This document shows positions 10,151 to 19,405 of a DNA stretch of 64,000 nt, in pieces; the first letter of the stretch is position 1, and each line of letters starts with the position of its first letter. The translations under genes were made by a program, and so were the position numbers. This stretch comes from Acidobacteriota bacterium. Its GTDB lineage: Bacteria; Acidobacteriota; Blastocatellia; Chloracidobacteriales; JADJPF01. A model generated the notes under the pieces. The model had not been told where the DNA came from and did no database searches. It saw nothing but the letters and a program-made list of their open reading frames with translations. Where the stretch lies: NCBI GenBank assembly GCA_016213785.1, contig JACQZQ010000008.1:165640-229639 (forward strand), given 5' to 3'.

Positions 10151-10930
10151 ATGAGACCTATAGATGTGGTAAGAATTATTTTAGTGGGAATACTAGGTGC
10201 AATAGTTTTTACATTTCCAATTATGATTGGTTGGGTTGTGTCTATGGAGCATCGACGCAAAATATTTTATCTCCCTTGGTTAATTTTTGCTCGTGGGACT
10301 TGTGCTATTTGCCAAGTAGATATGCATGTTCGTGGACAAGAATATATAAAGCCAGAAAACTACCTAGGCCGACTCTATATTTCTAACCATCAAAGTGCAA
10401 TAGATATTCCTCTTTTAGTCGCTATTTTTCCGCTACCCTTTTTAACAAAAAAAGAAAATCTTTACTTACCATTTATTGGTTTAGCAGGCTTACTTGCTGG
10501 AAGCATTGCTTTTAATCGAGATAGTAGTTCAGAAAGACGACAAGTTTTAGAAAAAATTGTTGATAGAGCAAAAAGACATACTGCACTTTATGTTTTTCCA
10601 GAAGGAACTCGTAGCAAAACCGGGGAAATAAAAGAAAAAATCTCTTTTGCCTTACTTCGTATGGCTTGGAGATATGGTTTAGAAGTTGTTCCAATCGCTT
10701 TACATGGCTCTTATTTGGTTGTAGGACATAAAGCACAAGCCGCTAATGGTCGTTATCCTGTTTTTATTGAAATAGGAGAACCAATTCTAGCTAGTAAGTT
10801 TGATAGCGACAAGGCTTTTGCCCAACATTGTTGGAAACAAGTCTTAAAGCAACACGAAACTGTGCTAGGAGAATTTACTAGCGAACTTGGAGCTGTTGCT
10901 CCTAAGAAAGTAATTGGTGCTGAGTCCTAG
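10151..10930 (+). CDS. plsC: 1-acyl-sn-glycerol-3-phosphate acyltransferase (PlsC family)
   Basis: The 259-aa membrane-associated enzyme has the LPLAT motifs in order. The catalytic HX4D is at H80/D85 (NHQSAID), motif II-like FNRDSS follows, and FPEGTRS lies at about 149-155. A hydrophobic N-terminal segment (about 8-30) should anchor it in the inner membrane. The family acylates lysophosphatidic acid to phosphatidic acid in phospholipid synthesis. The ATG follows a weak AAGGG. Its 3' end overlaps the convergent phosphatase gene by 29 nt. Paralogous acyltransferases with other lysophospholipid substrates share these motifs, so substrate assignment is by family. Confidence 0.87.
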   Translation: MRPIDVVRIILVGILGAIVFTFPIMIGWVVSMEHRRKIFYLPWLIFARGTCAICQVDMHVRGQEYIKPENYLGRLYISNHQSAIDIPLLVAIFPLPFLTKKENLYLPFIGLAGLLAGSIAFNRDSSSERRQVLEKIVDRAKRHTALYVFPEGTRSKTGEIKEKISFALLRMAWRYGLEVVPIALHGSYLVVGHKAQAANGRYPVFIEIGEPILASKFDSDKAFAQHCWKQVLKQHETVLGEFTSELGAVAPKKVIGAES

Positions 10931-11639
10931 AATCAATAATAGATTGATAAAAAAGATTTCCACCTGGTAATTCTACGGCACATAACCTACCCTCATGACC
11001 TGCACCACAATCAATAGCAATAATATTATTACGACTCCAAGCTGTCATTTCTTCTATTGGCATTAAAGCTTCACCAAACATTAGCCTTATTTTATTTGTT
11101 GGTGTATGACCAACAACAACAGTCTTGCCTTGATACCTACGAAAAAAATCTTTACTCCTATGCCAGAGTGCAATTAATGGAGAATCTGCACGCCATTGAC
11201 CAAAACTATCTTGCTTAAAACCTGCATGAACAAAAATTGCGTGTTCATTTTCATAGGAAATGGGGCGATTTTTTAAGTATTCATAAGCTTTTAAAGGAAA
11301 CTCTTTATTAAAAATTTCCCATTTAGTAGTTTTGTTTTTGCAATAACTAGCAAAGGTTGCATCACCACCATTAGATAACCAATGAGAAAAATCTTCTTTA
11401 TTATTATAGCTATCTAAAAGCATTTCTTCATGATTACCTTTTAGGACTCTAACTTTATTAGAGTTTTCCTCATAAAGTTTTATAACAAAATCTATGACTT
11501 CTCTTGATTGTGGCCCGCGATCTACTAAATCGCCTAAAAACACTAACTCATCCTCTTGCCAATTTATAGGAAGAGAATCTAAGAGTTTTTTTAATGCAAT
11601 AAATTGCCCATGTACATCACCAATAGCAAAAGTTTTCAT
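10902..11639 (-). CDS. Metallophosphoesterase, PrpA/ApaH-like protein phosphatase
   Basis: The 245-aa protein carries the full calcineurin-like signature: GDVHG (D8, H10), GDLVDRGPQS (D37, R41) and GNHEE (N69, H70), with later VHAGF and VVGHTPT metal ligands. This set fits bacterial PPP-type serine/threonine phosphatases or symmetrical diadenosine tetraphosphatases, which cannot be told apart here. The cytoplasmic enzyme would bind two metals. An AGGTGAT site lies before the ATG at 11639. The window also encodes a Ser/Thr kinase at 16.2-17.3 kb, so a kinase/phosphatase pairing is possible but not linked by operon. Confidence 0.88.
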   Translation of the reverse strand: MKTFAIGDVHGQFIALKKLLDSLPINWQEDELVFLGDLVDRGPQSREVIDFVIKLYEENSNKVRVLKGNHEEMLLDSYNNKEDFSHWLSNGGDATFASYCKNKTTKWEIFNKEFPLKAYEYLKNRPISYENEHAIFVHAGFKQDSFGQWRADSPLIALWHRSKDFFRRYQGKTVVVGHTPTNKIRLMFGEALMPIEEMTAWSRNNIIAIDCGAGHEGRLCAVELPGGNLFYQSIIDSRTQHQLLS

Positions 11640-11759
11640 TATAAGGAAATCACCTAGTTAAACTATAAAGTTTTATATTTGTTAAAACTAATAACTGTTT
11701 TTAATTATTAACTGTGTTAAGATTTTTTGCAAAATCCTTGAGTAAGTTAAACTAGTTTT

Positions 11760-11936
11760 ATGAGCATTATATTAGGCATAGTTGCTAGCTTTATTGTAGC
11801 AGGTCTTTTAATTGTTTCACTAAGAACCCTATTTGAAAAAAATAAAGTTCCTGGTGTAGTAGAGCAACGCCTAGATCTAGCACTTGAAGTTGAGTTAATG
11901 GTAGATGCAATTGAGCGTTTTGCTAATAATGAGTAG
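11760..11936 (+). CDS. Small single-span membrane protein (58 aa)
   Basis: An ATG at 11760 opens 58 codons. The peptide starts with a hydrophobic helix (MSIILGIVASFIVAGLLIVS) followed by a charged amphipathic tail (LFEKNKVPGVVEQRLDLALE...). It lies in the same direction as, and 151 nt before, the 2Fe-2S gene, and faces away from the phosphatase gene. The Shine-Dalgarno sequence is weak. Helix-plus-amphipathic architecture and clean codon use support a real gene; its function is unknown. Confidence 0.5.
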   Translation: MSIILGIVASFIVAGLLIVSLRTLFEKNKVPGVVEQRLDLALEVELMVDAIERFANNE

Positions 11937-12087
11937 ACCTTTTCCCTTAAGTTTAATAGGTTTAGACCCCACTTTCAAAAAAGCTTCAGGTAAAATGGGG
12001 CTAGTAAATATTGAGTAGAATAGTTAAAGCTGATAGACTGCTACGTTTTATTCTTCCCAAGATTTTCCTTAAGAGGTTTTGAGTTTT

Positions 12088-13101
12088 ATGACTACTACTG
12101 AGGCAACGTTGTTTGAAGCCTTTCTAAATCAGCATGATAGTGATGCTTGGACTGATACAGTTAATAGATTAATTCCTAAAATCCATTTAGTTGATAAAAA
12201 TGCTACTAAAATATGGTTTACTTTTTTTCCTCTAGATCTAGCTAAAGCTCTACAATCAGCAGAAAACCCTGCTGAATTAATTCGTAAGCTTCAATTAAAG
12301 GGTAATTTTTACTTAAAAGATCAAATAGATTCATCTCATATATTTCTTTATGGTCATCGCTTTTGGCCTGAAGTTAAAAGCGCTATTGTTGAACAAGCTT
12401 TATCTAATAAAGCTCCTGCTAGCTTAGAACTAGCAACTCAAATATCTGATATTGCTAGCATTGTAGCAAAAAAACTTTCTGTTGATATATCTTTAGTAAT
12501 AGGAATTACTTCAGTTGCTTTTATGACTCTGCAACAAGTAGGAATTACTGCTTTTAAGATGTCTCCAGGAAAAGTTTTAATAGATGCAAAAGTAGCAAAA
12601 AAATCTCCTGAAACTATTCTAGAAAACCGTGCAAAAGATAATAGCCAAGGCTTGATAATGCAATTTTTACGCACTATTGATAAGGTTTGGACAGTAACCT
12701 TTAATGAAAATGACCCTCAATGCACTTTTAAGCTTATAGATGGTCAAGATATTGCTATGGCTGGGGCTAGTGATAAACGAGATTATAAAGCACGTGATCC
12801 TCGTTGTGTTGAAGGGCCTGTTCCAGTTGAATGTCGTTCGGCTGCTTGTGGTACTTGTTGGGTAGGTGTTTTAGGTGGAGCAGAAAAACTTGTTCCTGTT
12901 AGTTCACGCGAAAAGAAACGTATTAGAGAATTTGGCTATATTCATACAGATGAAACTCATCCAGTAATTCGCCTAGCCTGTGTTAGCTCCTCTAGTGGTG
13001 CTCTGTCTATAGTAGTTCCTCCTTGGAATGGTGTATTTGGTCGTCATTTACGCAAACTTAAGGAAGCAGAAAAAGATTCTCAAAGAGAACCTAGTTATTA
13101 A
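12088..13101 (+). CDS. 2Fe-2S ferredoxin-domain protein with a long N-terminal region
   Basis: From the ATG at 12088 the protein has 337 residues. The frame extends to a TTG at 12079, but AAGAGG at 12071-12076 fits the ATG better. The last 120 residues have a plant-type ferredoxin cluster site: C249, C254 and C257 (CRSAACGTC) with the fourth ligand C298 (LAC). The first 200 residues, including an I-V-A-K-K-L-S helix region, match nothing I know. The family role is electron transfer in the cytoplasm; the partner is unknown. The gene ends at a bidirectional hairpin. Confidence 0.75.
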   Translation: MTTTEATLFEAFLNQHDSDAWTDTVNRLIPKIHLVDKNATKIWFTFFPLDLAKALQSAENPAELIRKLQLKGNFYLKDQIDSSHIFLYGHRFWPEVKSAIVEQALSNKAPASLELATQISDIASIVAKKLSVDISLVIGITSVAFMTLQQVGITAFKMSPGKVLIDAKVAKKSPETILENRAKDNSQGLIMQFLRTIDKVWTVTFNENDPQCTFKLIDGQDIAMAGASDKRDYKARDPRCVEGPVPVECRSAACGTCWVGVLGGAEKLVPVSSREKKRIREFGYIHTDETHPVIRLACVSSSSGALSIVVPPWNGVFGRHLRKLKEAEKDSQREPSY

Positions 13102-13113
13102 GTACTATCAACT

Positions 13114-13142
13114 AATAGCCTAAGATAAAATCTTAGGCTATT
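13114..13142. terminator. Bidirectional terminator hairpin
   Basis: AATAGCCTAAGA and TCTTAGGCTATT form a perfect 12-bp stem with a TAAAA loop between two convergent genes. The right arm reaches the TAA stop codon of the minus-strand gene. The stem core resembles the hairpin at 3401-3426. Confidence 0.7.
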
Positions 13143-14232
13143 ACTCTTGAGTATCTTGTTTAGCTTTTTCTTTGAAAAAACCTCTATGATTTTCTACATC
13201 AATAGATATTTTTCCTTTATTTGTTTTTCTCAAGAAAAGAGACTTTTTCTTAACTATGTCTGAAATAAACCTTTCTCCTAGCCCATCTTTAGGTAAAATG
13301 GGTGTTGTGCGTTTAGGTAAAAGGTTATTTGAGCTTGAAAAATTAACCTCTCCCCAAGCTAGAGCATCTATCCCAAAAAGCGTTGCACTCCACCAAGCAT
13401 AATCATATTGAGCTTGATTAAAGACTTGATTTGGCAAAATGGTTGTTATTGCTAGAAATTTAACATTAAATTTTTCTTTATATTTAATGGCTTTAGAAAG
13501 TTTACTTGGATAACTATCGTCATATTCACCATTACGAATCTGAAATGATTCTAATAAAACTAAGTCATTGTTACTTAAAATAGTAGGCTCACCACTAGGG
13601 TTTCCACCCCCAACTTTATTAAGTGGAACTACTTGTGCATCAAATAAATCTTCTAAGTTATATGCATTAAGAAAAGCTTGTAGCCCTAGGTTATGAATAA
13701 TTTTTATAACACTATTTTGTCTAGTACGAGTAACTCCAAAATCATAACCTGCTTCATCAAGAAAAATGCCTGAAACTCCCATATTTGCCCATAGTCGTGC
13801 CCTATTCTCTATTTCTTGAAGTGGTAGATTTTGTGAGTTACCTAAATCTATATAGCCATAGACTAAAGTGCGGCGATTTGATTCTTTTAGTAAATTAATG
13901 ATTTTTCTAGTATTTTCATGCTCTTGAAAACCTGCACCAGGAGGAAAACGATTTTGCACAATGTCCTGAAATTCAAGTCCATCTCCAAATACTACTATGT
14001 CATACTCAGCAAAGGTATTTACAGCCATATTTAGATCACCCTTAGCACCGTTAACTAAACTAGGAAAACCATAATATATGGCAAGAGGTTTAGGTAGTGG
14101 AAGTTGCTCAAGACTACTATTGTTAATTGAGTAACTTTCCTTATAGCAAGATATTAGTATTAGTAATAAAACGCTCGCTATCACTTTATAGAGAAGTTTT
14201 TTATAGAAAATGTTTTTCATAAATTTGGTCAT
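13141..14232 (-). CDS. Predicted lipoprotein with a TIM-barrel glycosidase-like domain
   Basis: The 363-aa protein has an N-terminal signal with a lipobox-like LISC at about residues 26-29, predicting lipid anchoring. The body reads as a GH114-like (polygalactosaminidase-type) barrel: LAIYYGFPS, YDIVVFGDGLEF, GYIDLG, and an acidic SGIFLDEAGYDFG segment near residue 160 that would carry a catalytic Asp/Glu. FLAITTILPN and YAWWSATLFGIDALAWGE follow. Carbohydrate hydrolysis is inferred from the fold. It diverges from the membrane protein at 14316 with only 83 nt between starts. Two ATGs (14232, 14220) are possible and neither has a good ribosome site. Confidence 0.6.
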   Translation of the reverse strand: MTKFMKNIFYKKLLYKVIASVLLLILISCYKESYSINNSSLEQLPLPKPLAIYYGFPSLVNGAKGDLNMAVNTFAEYDIVVFGDGLEFQDIVQNRFPPGAGFQEHENTRKIINLLKESNRRTLVYGYIDLGNSQNLPLQEIENRARLWANMGVSGIFLDEAGYDFGVTRTRQNSVIKIIHNLGLQAFLNAYNLEDLFDAQVVPLNKVGGGNPSGEPTILSNNDLVLLESFQIRNGEYDDSYPSKLSKAIKYKEKFNVKFLAITTILPNQVFNQAQYDYAWWSATLFGIDALAWGEVNFSSSNNLLPKRTTPILPKDGLGERFISDIVKKKSLFLRKTNKGKISIDVENHRGFFKEKAKQDTQE

Positions 14233-14315
14233 ACTAGGGTAAAATAGCTTAGAACTTGCTAAAAATTTTATAGCTTAGATTAACATTTTGGCCTAGCTTT
14301 TACCAAAACTTCTAG

Positions 14316-16142
14316 ATGGAAATTACTAGCTTATTAACTGCTGTTTGGATATTAATTGTATTTATAGTTTTATTTTTTTTACTACCACAAAAACTATTTC
14401 CAAACAGAATAGAAACTAGTTCTATTAATAAAATCTTAAGTAATAGCATATATGCTATTCTAGTAGTTATAATGGCTGGTAATTTATTACCTAGAGCTAA
14501 CTTATTTAATTGGTTTACTTTACTATTATGTTATTTTATTTGGCCTGGTTTTTACTGGTTAGGAAAAAATTTTGGACAAGCAAAAAATTTGTTAAAAGAT
14601 TATTTTATAAATAAATATTTACAGGTACTTGATTTATTAGAATTTGATACTTTAAGAAAAGATTTTTTTGAGTATTTTAGTAATAAAAAGCAAAACTATT
14701 TTTTATTACTAAAATCAATTATTAAAAGATCCTCAAATCCTGTTACGATATTAGGAATAAGTTTTTTTATTATAATATTTAGTTTTACTATTACAGTAAA
14801 TTTTTCTCAATCTCTAAAAGAACTAAGATTTCCTTTTGTAGAAAGCTATCAAACTTTATTGCAAAGTTGGCAAGTTTTGTTAAACCAACAAAATAGCAAT
14901 ATAATTTTTCTACCTTCTATTATTGCTGCCATTAGTACTTTAGCGGGAATAAATGCTTTTGAAGTGGTTAGGTTTTTTTCTCCTATTTTATTGTGTTTGT
15001 TAATTTTAATAGTAGCTATAACAGTTTGGAATCTGACTGACTATAAAAGTATTGGATTAGTTACTTTTTATTTTCTAGCAGTAAATATATTCTATTTACC
15101 AAAAGAAGATAAAATTAAAATAAATGGCTTACCTAAATCTTTAATAGAAACTGTTTTAGATGTTTTTGGGCAAAATTTATCAGAATATATTTTTAGCCAA
15201 AATACTGCTTTAGCCTTTATTATTTTACTATTAACTCTTAACTTTTTTAATGATTTTATAAAGGGAGAATATAAATTTAATTTTACTGTAAATAAAAGAA
15301 ACTTGGTTAATATTTTAACCTGTTTAATACTTTTAGGCTTAATTTCTCCTCTAATGCTTTTACCTAGCTTTATAACAATGTTGGCTCTACTTATAATACC
15401 AACAATAGCTTTATTTAGTTTAAGCCTTAGTCTGATAATGTTGATTTTATTCCTAGAAGTCAATCATATAAATTTTTCTAATAATTTTAATAATTTTAAT
15501 AGTTTTAATAATTTTAATAGTTTTAATAGTTTTGAACTTAAATTTATTTTACCAATAGCTTTAGCTCTTTTTTTTGCTTCTATTTGTCAATTTTTAATTT
15601 ATTTAACTAAGTTTTTGTTAAAACATTACTCAGAACTTGTAGTAGCGGTATTAGCTATAGCTATTTCCATCACGTTTCTTCCTAAATATCCTAATTATCA
15701 ATACGTAGAGTATGATATTTCTGCTAGGAAAACCCTAGAGATAGCTCAAAAGTATCCTAAAAAACAATGGTTAATAGTTGCTCCAGTAGAGCAATTAGCT
15801 ATAAGTTATGGTTATGGCTGGTATGAAGACTTAAATAATTTTATAAATAAGTACCAGGATAAAGTTAAAAAAAAGGATTTTAGCTTTTCATTTCCTTTAG
15901 ATGTATTTATTTTTGTAGAGAAAAAACCTTTTATATTTTTTAAGCAAGAACCAAATCAAGTACCATTTTCTCTTTTAACAGATTTAAGTTATAAGAATTA
16001 TCGTTCCCTTGCTGGACGTGCAAGTTTAGAGCAACAAGCTATAACATTATGTGAGACTTATAGAGAAAATCATCCCGAACTAAAGCTTTATTATGAGGAT
16101 GAGGTTTTAAGGATTTACTTTATTCCTAAAAACACAGACTAG
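14316..16142 (+). CDS. Large polytopic membrane protein, function unknown
   Basis: The 608-aa protein has about ten hydrophobic stretches over residues 1-460, starting with SLLTAVWILIVFIVLFFLL. A soluble C-terminal part of about 150 residues follows (YPKKQWLIVAPVEQLAISYGYGWYEDL...). Its layout resembles multi-span GT-C-like or transporter-like proteins, but I see no diagnostic motif. A low-complexity loop of alternating N-F-N-N-F and N-S-F near residues 389-406 is encoded by a tandem repeat (15481-15533). The gene is very AT-rich even for this region. No ribosome site is obvious before the ATG. Confidence 0.65.
   Translation: MEITSLLTAVWILIVFIVLFFLLPQKLFPNRIETSSINKILSNSIYAILVVIMAGNLLPRANLFNWFTLLLCYFIWPGFYWLGKNFGQAKNLLKDYFINKYLQVLDLLEFDTLRKDFFEYFSNKKQNYFLLLKSIIKRSSNPVTILGISFFIIIFSFTITVNFSQSLKELRFPFVESYQTLLQSWQVLLNQQNSNIIFLPSIIAAISTLAGINAFEVVRFFSPILLCLLILIVAITVWNLTDYKSIGLVTFYFLAVNIFYLPKEDKIKINGLPKSLIETVLDVFGQNLSEYIFSQNTALAFIILLLTLNFFNDFIKGEYKFNFTVNKRNLVNILTCLILLGLISPLMLLPSFITMLALLIIPTIALFSLSLSLIMLILFLEVNHINFSNNFNNFNSFNNFNSFNSFELKFILPIALALFFASICQFLIYLTKFLLKHYSELVVAVLAIAISITFLPKYPNYQYVEYDISARKTLEIAQKYPKKQWLIVAPVEQLAISYGYGWYEDLNNFINKYQDKVKKKDFSFSFPLDVFIFVEKKPFIFFKQEPNQVPFSLLTDLSYKNYRSLAGRASLEQQAITLCETYRENHPELKLYYEDEVLRIYFIPKNTD
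15481..15533 (+). repeat. In-frame tandem repeat coding for Asn/Phe/Ser
   Basis: Near-identical units of AATTTTAATA and AATAGTTTT alternate through 53 nt without breaking the frame. The stretch encodes a polar N-F/S-F loop between two membrane helices. Such sequence is prone to slippage, and units are multiples of three, so length changes would keep the frame. Confidence 0.7.
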
Positions 16143-16168
16143 GCTTATTAAACTATATTGCTAGTAAA

Positions 16169-17305
16169 TTATTGTAACCAAGAAGCATAATAGGCGCTAT
16201 TTAGTTCATCTGCAAATTCTTGTGCTGTTGAATAACGATCATTAGGGGATTTAGCTAGTGCCTTAAAAATAACATTTTCTACTGCTGTAGAAACATCAGT
16301 AATTACATTATGTAATGGAGGAGGCATATTAGAAATTTGATTAGCCATCATTGCCATCATAGTTTTAGCTTGAAAAGGATGACGACCTGCTATTATTTCA
16401 TAGAAAATTAACCCTAAATTATAAATATCAGTTCTTAAATCATAAGGTTCTTCCATACAACGTTCAGGTGACATATAGGCTGGAGTTCCTACAACTAGCC
16501 CTGGAAGAGTTTTCATATTATTAAAATCGTTTCCTGTAAGTTGTTTAGCAATTCCAAAATCAATTAATTTTATTACTTCGCTATCATCAGAAGTTTTATG
16601 AAGCACTATATTTGCGGGTTTTAAGTCTCTGTGAATAATTCCTTGTGAATGGGCAACATTTAGTGCTGCACATATTGGAGTAATAATTTGAATTGCTCTA
16701 CGTAAGGCTATACGCCCTACACGTTGTTGTTCACCTAATAAGGTTTCACCTTTAAGTAATTCCATTACTATGTATGGGGTTCCATTATCAGTAAAATCAA
16801 AATCATGTACAGTAATTACATTAGGGTGTTTAATAGATGCTGTAGTTACAGCTTCTAAATGAAAGCGGCGGGCTGTATCTGGGTCACGTGCATAACTACT
16901 ACGAAGTAATTTTAGCGCTACTTTATCGCCCATTAATAGGCGTTGTGCTAAATAAACTTCAGATGCACCTCCTGCACCTAAAGGGCCTAGAATCTGATAT
17001 TTATTATCAATGATTTCTCCATCTCTTTTTTTTACTTTTGCTAGTTCGTTACGATTTTGAGGATCTTTATTATCACCCGCTTTTCCATATTGGCTTAGGC
17101 TTTTTAACTGCTCTCCATAACCAAATGTGTAATCTTTAATTTCAGGTTCATTTGATATTACATCTCCAACATTAGTTAAATCCATTTCTAGGAGATTTAG
17201 TATAGGGATTGTTTCTGAAGGGCTAGCCCCATCCAGCGATTTAGCAACTAGAGAGGGTTTAATAGAGAAGATTGTTCTTAATTGATCTTTGGTTTTTTGC
17301 TCCAT
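16169..17305 (-). CDS. Serine/threonine protein kinase (Pkn/Hanks type)
   Basis: The 378-aa protein has a complete Hanks-type kinase domain at about residues 102-375. Visible are the glycine loop LGAGGASEVY (109-118), the ATP-anchoring lysine in VALKLL (K132), the catalytic loop IIHRDLKPANI (about 224-233), DFG at 249-251 and the GTPAYMSPE activation segment. A 100-residue N-terminal region of unknown fold precedes it. No transmembrane helix or PASTA/WD repeats are present, so it should be cytoplasmic. The cupin gene lies 39 nt upstream in the same direction, so co-transcription is plausible. Confidence 0.93.
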   Translation of the reverse strand: MEQKTKDQLRTIFSIKPSLVAKSLDGASPSETIPILNLLEMDLTNVGDVISNEPEIKDYTFGYGEQLKSLSQYGKAGDNKDPQNRNELAKVKKRDGEIIDNKYQILGPLGAGGASEVYLAQRLLMGDKVALKLLRSSYARDPDTARRFHLEAVTTASIKHPNVITVHDFDFTDNGTPYIVMELLKGETLLGEQQRVGRIALRRAIQIITPICAALNVAHSQGIIHRDLKPANIVLHKTSDDSEVIKLIDFGIAKQLTGNDFNNMKTLPGLVVGTPAYMSPERCMEEPYDLRTDIYNLGLIFYEIIAGRHPFQAKTMMAMMANQISNMPPPLHNVITDVSTAVENVIFKALAKSPNDRYSTAQEFADELNSAYYASWLQ

Positions 17306-17344
17306 AAACTAATTGGGACTAAAATTATTTAGGGCTAAAAAGTT

Positions 17345-17680
17345 TTAAGCTTTATTTTTTACATTTGGATTAGGAGACATAACAACTAATAGAACCAATC
17401 TTTCTTCTGAAAGGTTTTCTACCCCATGTTGAAGTCCTGCTGGAGCTAAAACTGTATTACCTACGCCAAGGGTTTGTTTTTCTTCTCCAACATAGAAATG
17501 GCCTATGCCTTCTAATACAAAGTAAATTTTATCTGCATCGTGATGAGTATGAAGCTTTTGACTTTGTTGTGGTTCTAGGCAATATACATCACAAAATAAA
17601 TTGTTTGTTTCAAAAAGATTTATTTTCACCATTTTATCTGGAGAAAATTTCTTTAGTTCAGTAAAAAACTTTACTTGCAA
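17345..17680 (-). CDS. Small cupin-domain protein
   Basis: The 111-aa single-domain cupin has the metal-site motif LHTHHDADKIYFVLEGIG, followed by the second motif VLAPAGLQHGVENL. Such proteins bind a metal and a small ligand or act as isomerases or dioxygenases; no specific role can be given. TTG at 17680 follows a strong AGGGGG with suitable spacing. An internal ATG at 17632 would shorten it to 95 aa but has a weaker site. It is directly upstream of the protein kinase gene. Confidence 0.8.
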   Translation of the reverse strand: MQVKFFTELKKFSPDKMVKINLFETNNLFCDVYCLEPQQSQKLHTHHDADKIYFVLEGIGHFYVGEEKQTLGVGNTVLAPAGLQHGVENLSEERLVLLVVMSPNPNVKNKA

Positions 17681-17746
17681 ACGACCCCCTAGAAAAGACT
17701 AGAGTTCTATATTTTTGTTTATTTTTAAGAACGAATTGGTAAGAAG

Positions 17747-17820
17747 TGCCCTCGGCGCGACTTGAACGCGCAACCTACGCCTTAGGAGGGCGTTGCTCTA
17801 TCCATTTGAGCTACGAGAGC
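17747..17820 (-). tRNA. tRNA-Arg (anticodon CCT)
   Basis: On the minus strand the cloverleaf closes with acceptor GCTCTCG/CGAGGGC, including one G-T pair. The D-arm is GCTC/GAGC, the anticodon stem ACGCC/GGCGT with loop CTCCTAA, and the T-arm has GTTCAAGT. The anticodon CCT reads AGG. Position 17747 gives the A discriminator; CCA is not encoded. Confidence 0.95.
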
Positions 17821-17878
17821 AAGAAATATTAATTAGTGAATTAATATGGTAACAAAACTAGCTTGAATTAAACAAGTT

Positions 17879-18400
17879 TTAAGATTGATATTGTAATAAA
17901 GAATAAACATGATAGCCATCAAACCTCTTACGGCCTTGGAGAAAATCTAACTCTATTACAAAACCAAGACCAGCAACCTGTCCACCAAGTTTTTCTACTA
18001 GATCAACCACTGCTTTTGCTGTTCCACCCGTTGCTAGTAAATCATCTGCAATCAATACTTTATGACCTTGGCCTACAGCATCTCTATGGATTTCTAAAGT
18101 ATCAGTACCATATTCAAGCTCATAACTTATAGATTCTGTTGAAGCTGGCAATTTTCTAGGTTTACGAACTGGAACAAAACCTGCTCCAATGTGATAGGCC
18201 AAAGCAGGAGCAAAAATAAATCCACGAGCTTCAATACCTATTACAGTATCAATTTTTTCACCAGCAAAGGCTTCACTCATTCTATTAATAACAGTTTTTA
18301 ATCCCTTGGCATCTTTTAGTAGAGTTGTGATGTCATAGAATAAAATCCCTGGTTTAGGAAAATCTGGTACTTCACGAATCAACTTTTTTAAGTCTTCCAT
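17879..18400 (-). CDS. apt: Adenine phosphoribosyltransferase
   Basis: From the ATG at 18400 the enzyme has 173 residues, typical for APRT. The start [18 protein letters not shown] is the family N-terminus, [11 protein letters not shown] is present, and the PRPP loop [14 protein letters not shown] is intact. It converts adenine and PRPP to AMP in purine salvage. GGAGG lies 11 nt before this ATG; the open frame reaches 18433, but those residues overlap the upstream PilZ gene and lie outside the fold. The two genes are 4 nt apart and likely co-transcribed. Confidence 0.95.
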   Translation of the reverse strand: MEDLKKLIREVPDFPKPGILFYDITTLLKDAKGLKTVINRMSEAFAGEKIDTVIGIEARGFIFAPALAYHIGAGFVPVRKPRKLPASTESISYELEYGTDTLEIHRDAVGQGHKVLIADDLLATGGTAKAVVDLVEKLGGQVAGLGFVIELDFLQGRKRFDGYHVYSLLQYQS

Positions 18401-18404
18401 TAAA

Positions 18405-19325
18405 TTAACTGCCTCCAGTCCAACATTTATCAATAAATTCTAAGTGCAAATTCCAAACACCGCCTTGACCAATAGTTACAGCTTTAATACAAGATATGGC
18501 TTCAAAATTTTCTCTCATCATATTGATTTTGATCCTACTTCCTACAGCAACCTCTTTTGTTGCCATTACACAAGCTCCGCCACGACTAATATTAGTAACT
18601 AAACCTGGTTCTTGATAAAGTGTTCTTCCTGTTGAATCTAAAAAATCAATCATAACATCTATTGGTATAGTAAGACGGGCATCGCGCCTTCCTGGCCTTT
18701 CCCAAGCCGAAGGATTATTAGATGTATTAGGCATATTATTAGCCGCATTATTACTAGATACGCCATTATTACTAGATACACCACTAGCCGTATTATTTTG
18801 TATTGGTCTACTAAGATTACTCCCTATAGTTGGCATAGAGTTTAAGCTTTGTGATTGGTTTTGCATCTGGTTCTTTACTTCCGTAGAAGCTTTAGGATAA
18901 GAACCTGTAGGAGCTTTAGCGTAAGAGCCAGTTGGCGTTTTACCAATACTAGATGTTTTTTTCAAATCTACATTTAGAAAATCTGAAGTTTGATAGCTTT
19001 GAATCCCAGAAGGAGGATTTTTACCAATAAAAGATAATCCTATTTCACATCCGCCTTCTGCTAACATATGGACTCGACGAACTTGGGCATAAATTTGATA
19101 AATTTCTGTAGATAAATCATAAAGGCGCAAGCGTCTAGGCATTTGCATAGAAAGAAAGAGTATAGAATTTTTTGATACTATAGATTCTAAAACTAAACAT
19201 AAACCAAATGCAGAAGCATCATGTGTTTGACAAACTTCACGAAATTTTTCTCCATCAACCGTATATCCAAATACTTGAACTGGCATGGAAACCTTTAATC
19301 GAGGGCGTGAACGTTTTTCTTGCAT
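18405..19325 (-). CDS. Protein with two PilZ domains (cyclic-di-GMP receptor candidate)
   Basis: From the ATG at 19325 the product has 306 residues. An upstream ATG at 19343 is open, but GGAGCC fits the internal start. Domain 1 starts [16 protein letters not shown] and domain 2 starts [15 protein letters not shown], each with a basic RxxxR-like entry. Domain 2 also has the N-x-S-x-GG-like NISRGGACV. Domain 1 has DASAFGLCL at this place, so its ligand site looks degenerate. A 110-residue linker is low in complexity (S/N/P, with GVSSNN repeats). It is transcribed before apt, an unusual pairing. Confidence 0.8.
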   Translation of the reverse strand: MQEKRSRPRLKVSMPVQVFGYTVDGEKFREVCQTHDASAFGLCLVLESIVSKNSILFLSMQMPRRLRLYDLSTEIYQIYAQVRRVHMLAEGGCEIGLSFIGKNPPSGIQSYQTSDFLNVDLKKTSSIGKTPTGSYAKAPTGSYPKASTEVKNQMQNQSQSLNSMPTIGSNLSRPIQNNTASGVSSNNGVSSNNAANNMPNTSNNPSAWERPGRRDARLTIPIDVMIDFLDSTGRTLYQEPGLVTNISRGGACVMATKEVAVGSRIKINMMRENFEAISCIKAVTIGQGGVWNLHLEFIDKCWTGGS

Positions 19326-19405
19326 AAATTTGGCTCCGGCCATTTTAAGCTTAAAAGTAAAATATTAAGCCTAAATTATCAATATTCTATACAAAATCTT
19401 AATTA

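Noticed and set aside
12438..12674. Reverse-strand 78-codon frame inside the 2Fe-2S gene, and similar frames in other genes
   Set aside because: These are antisense shadows of well-supported genes with no ribosome sites or recognisable folds.
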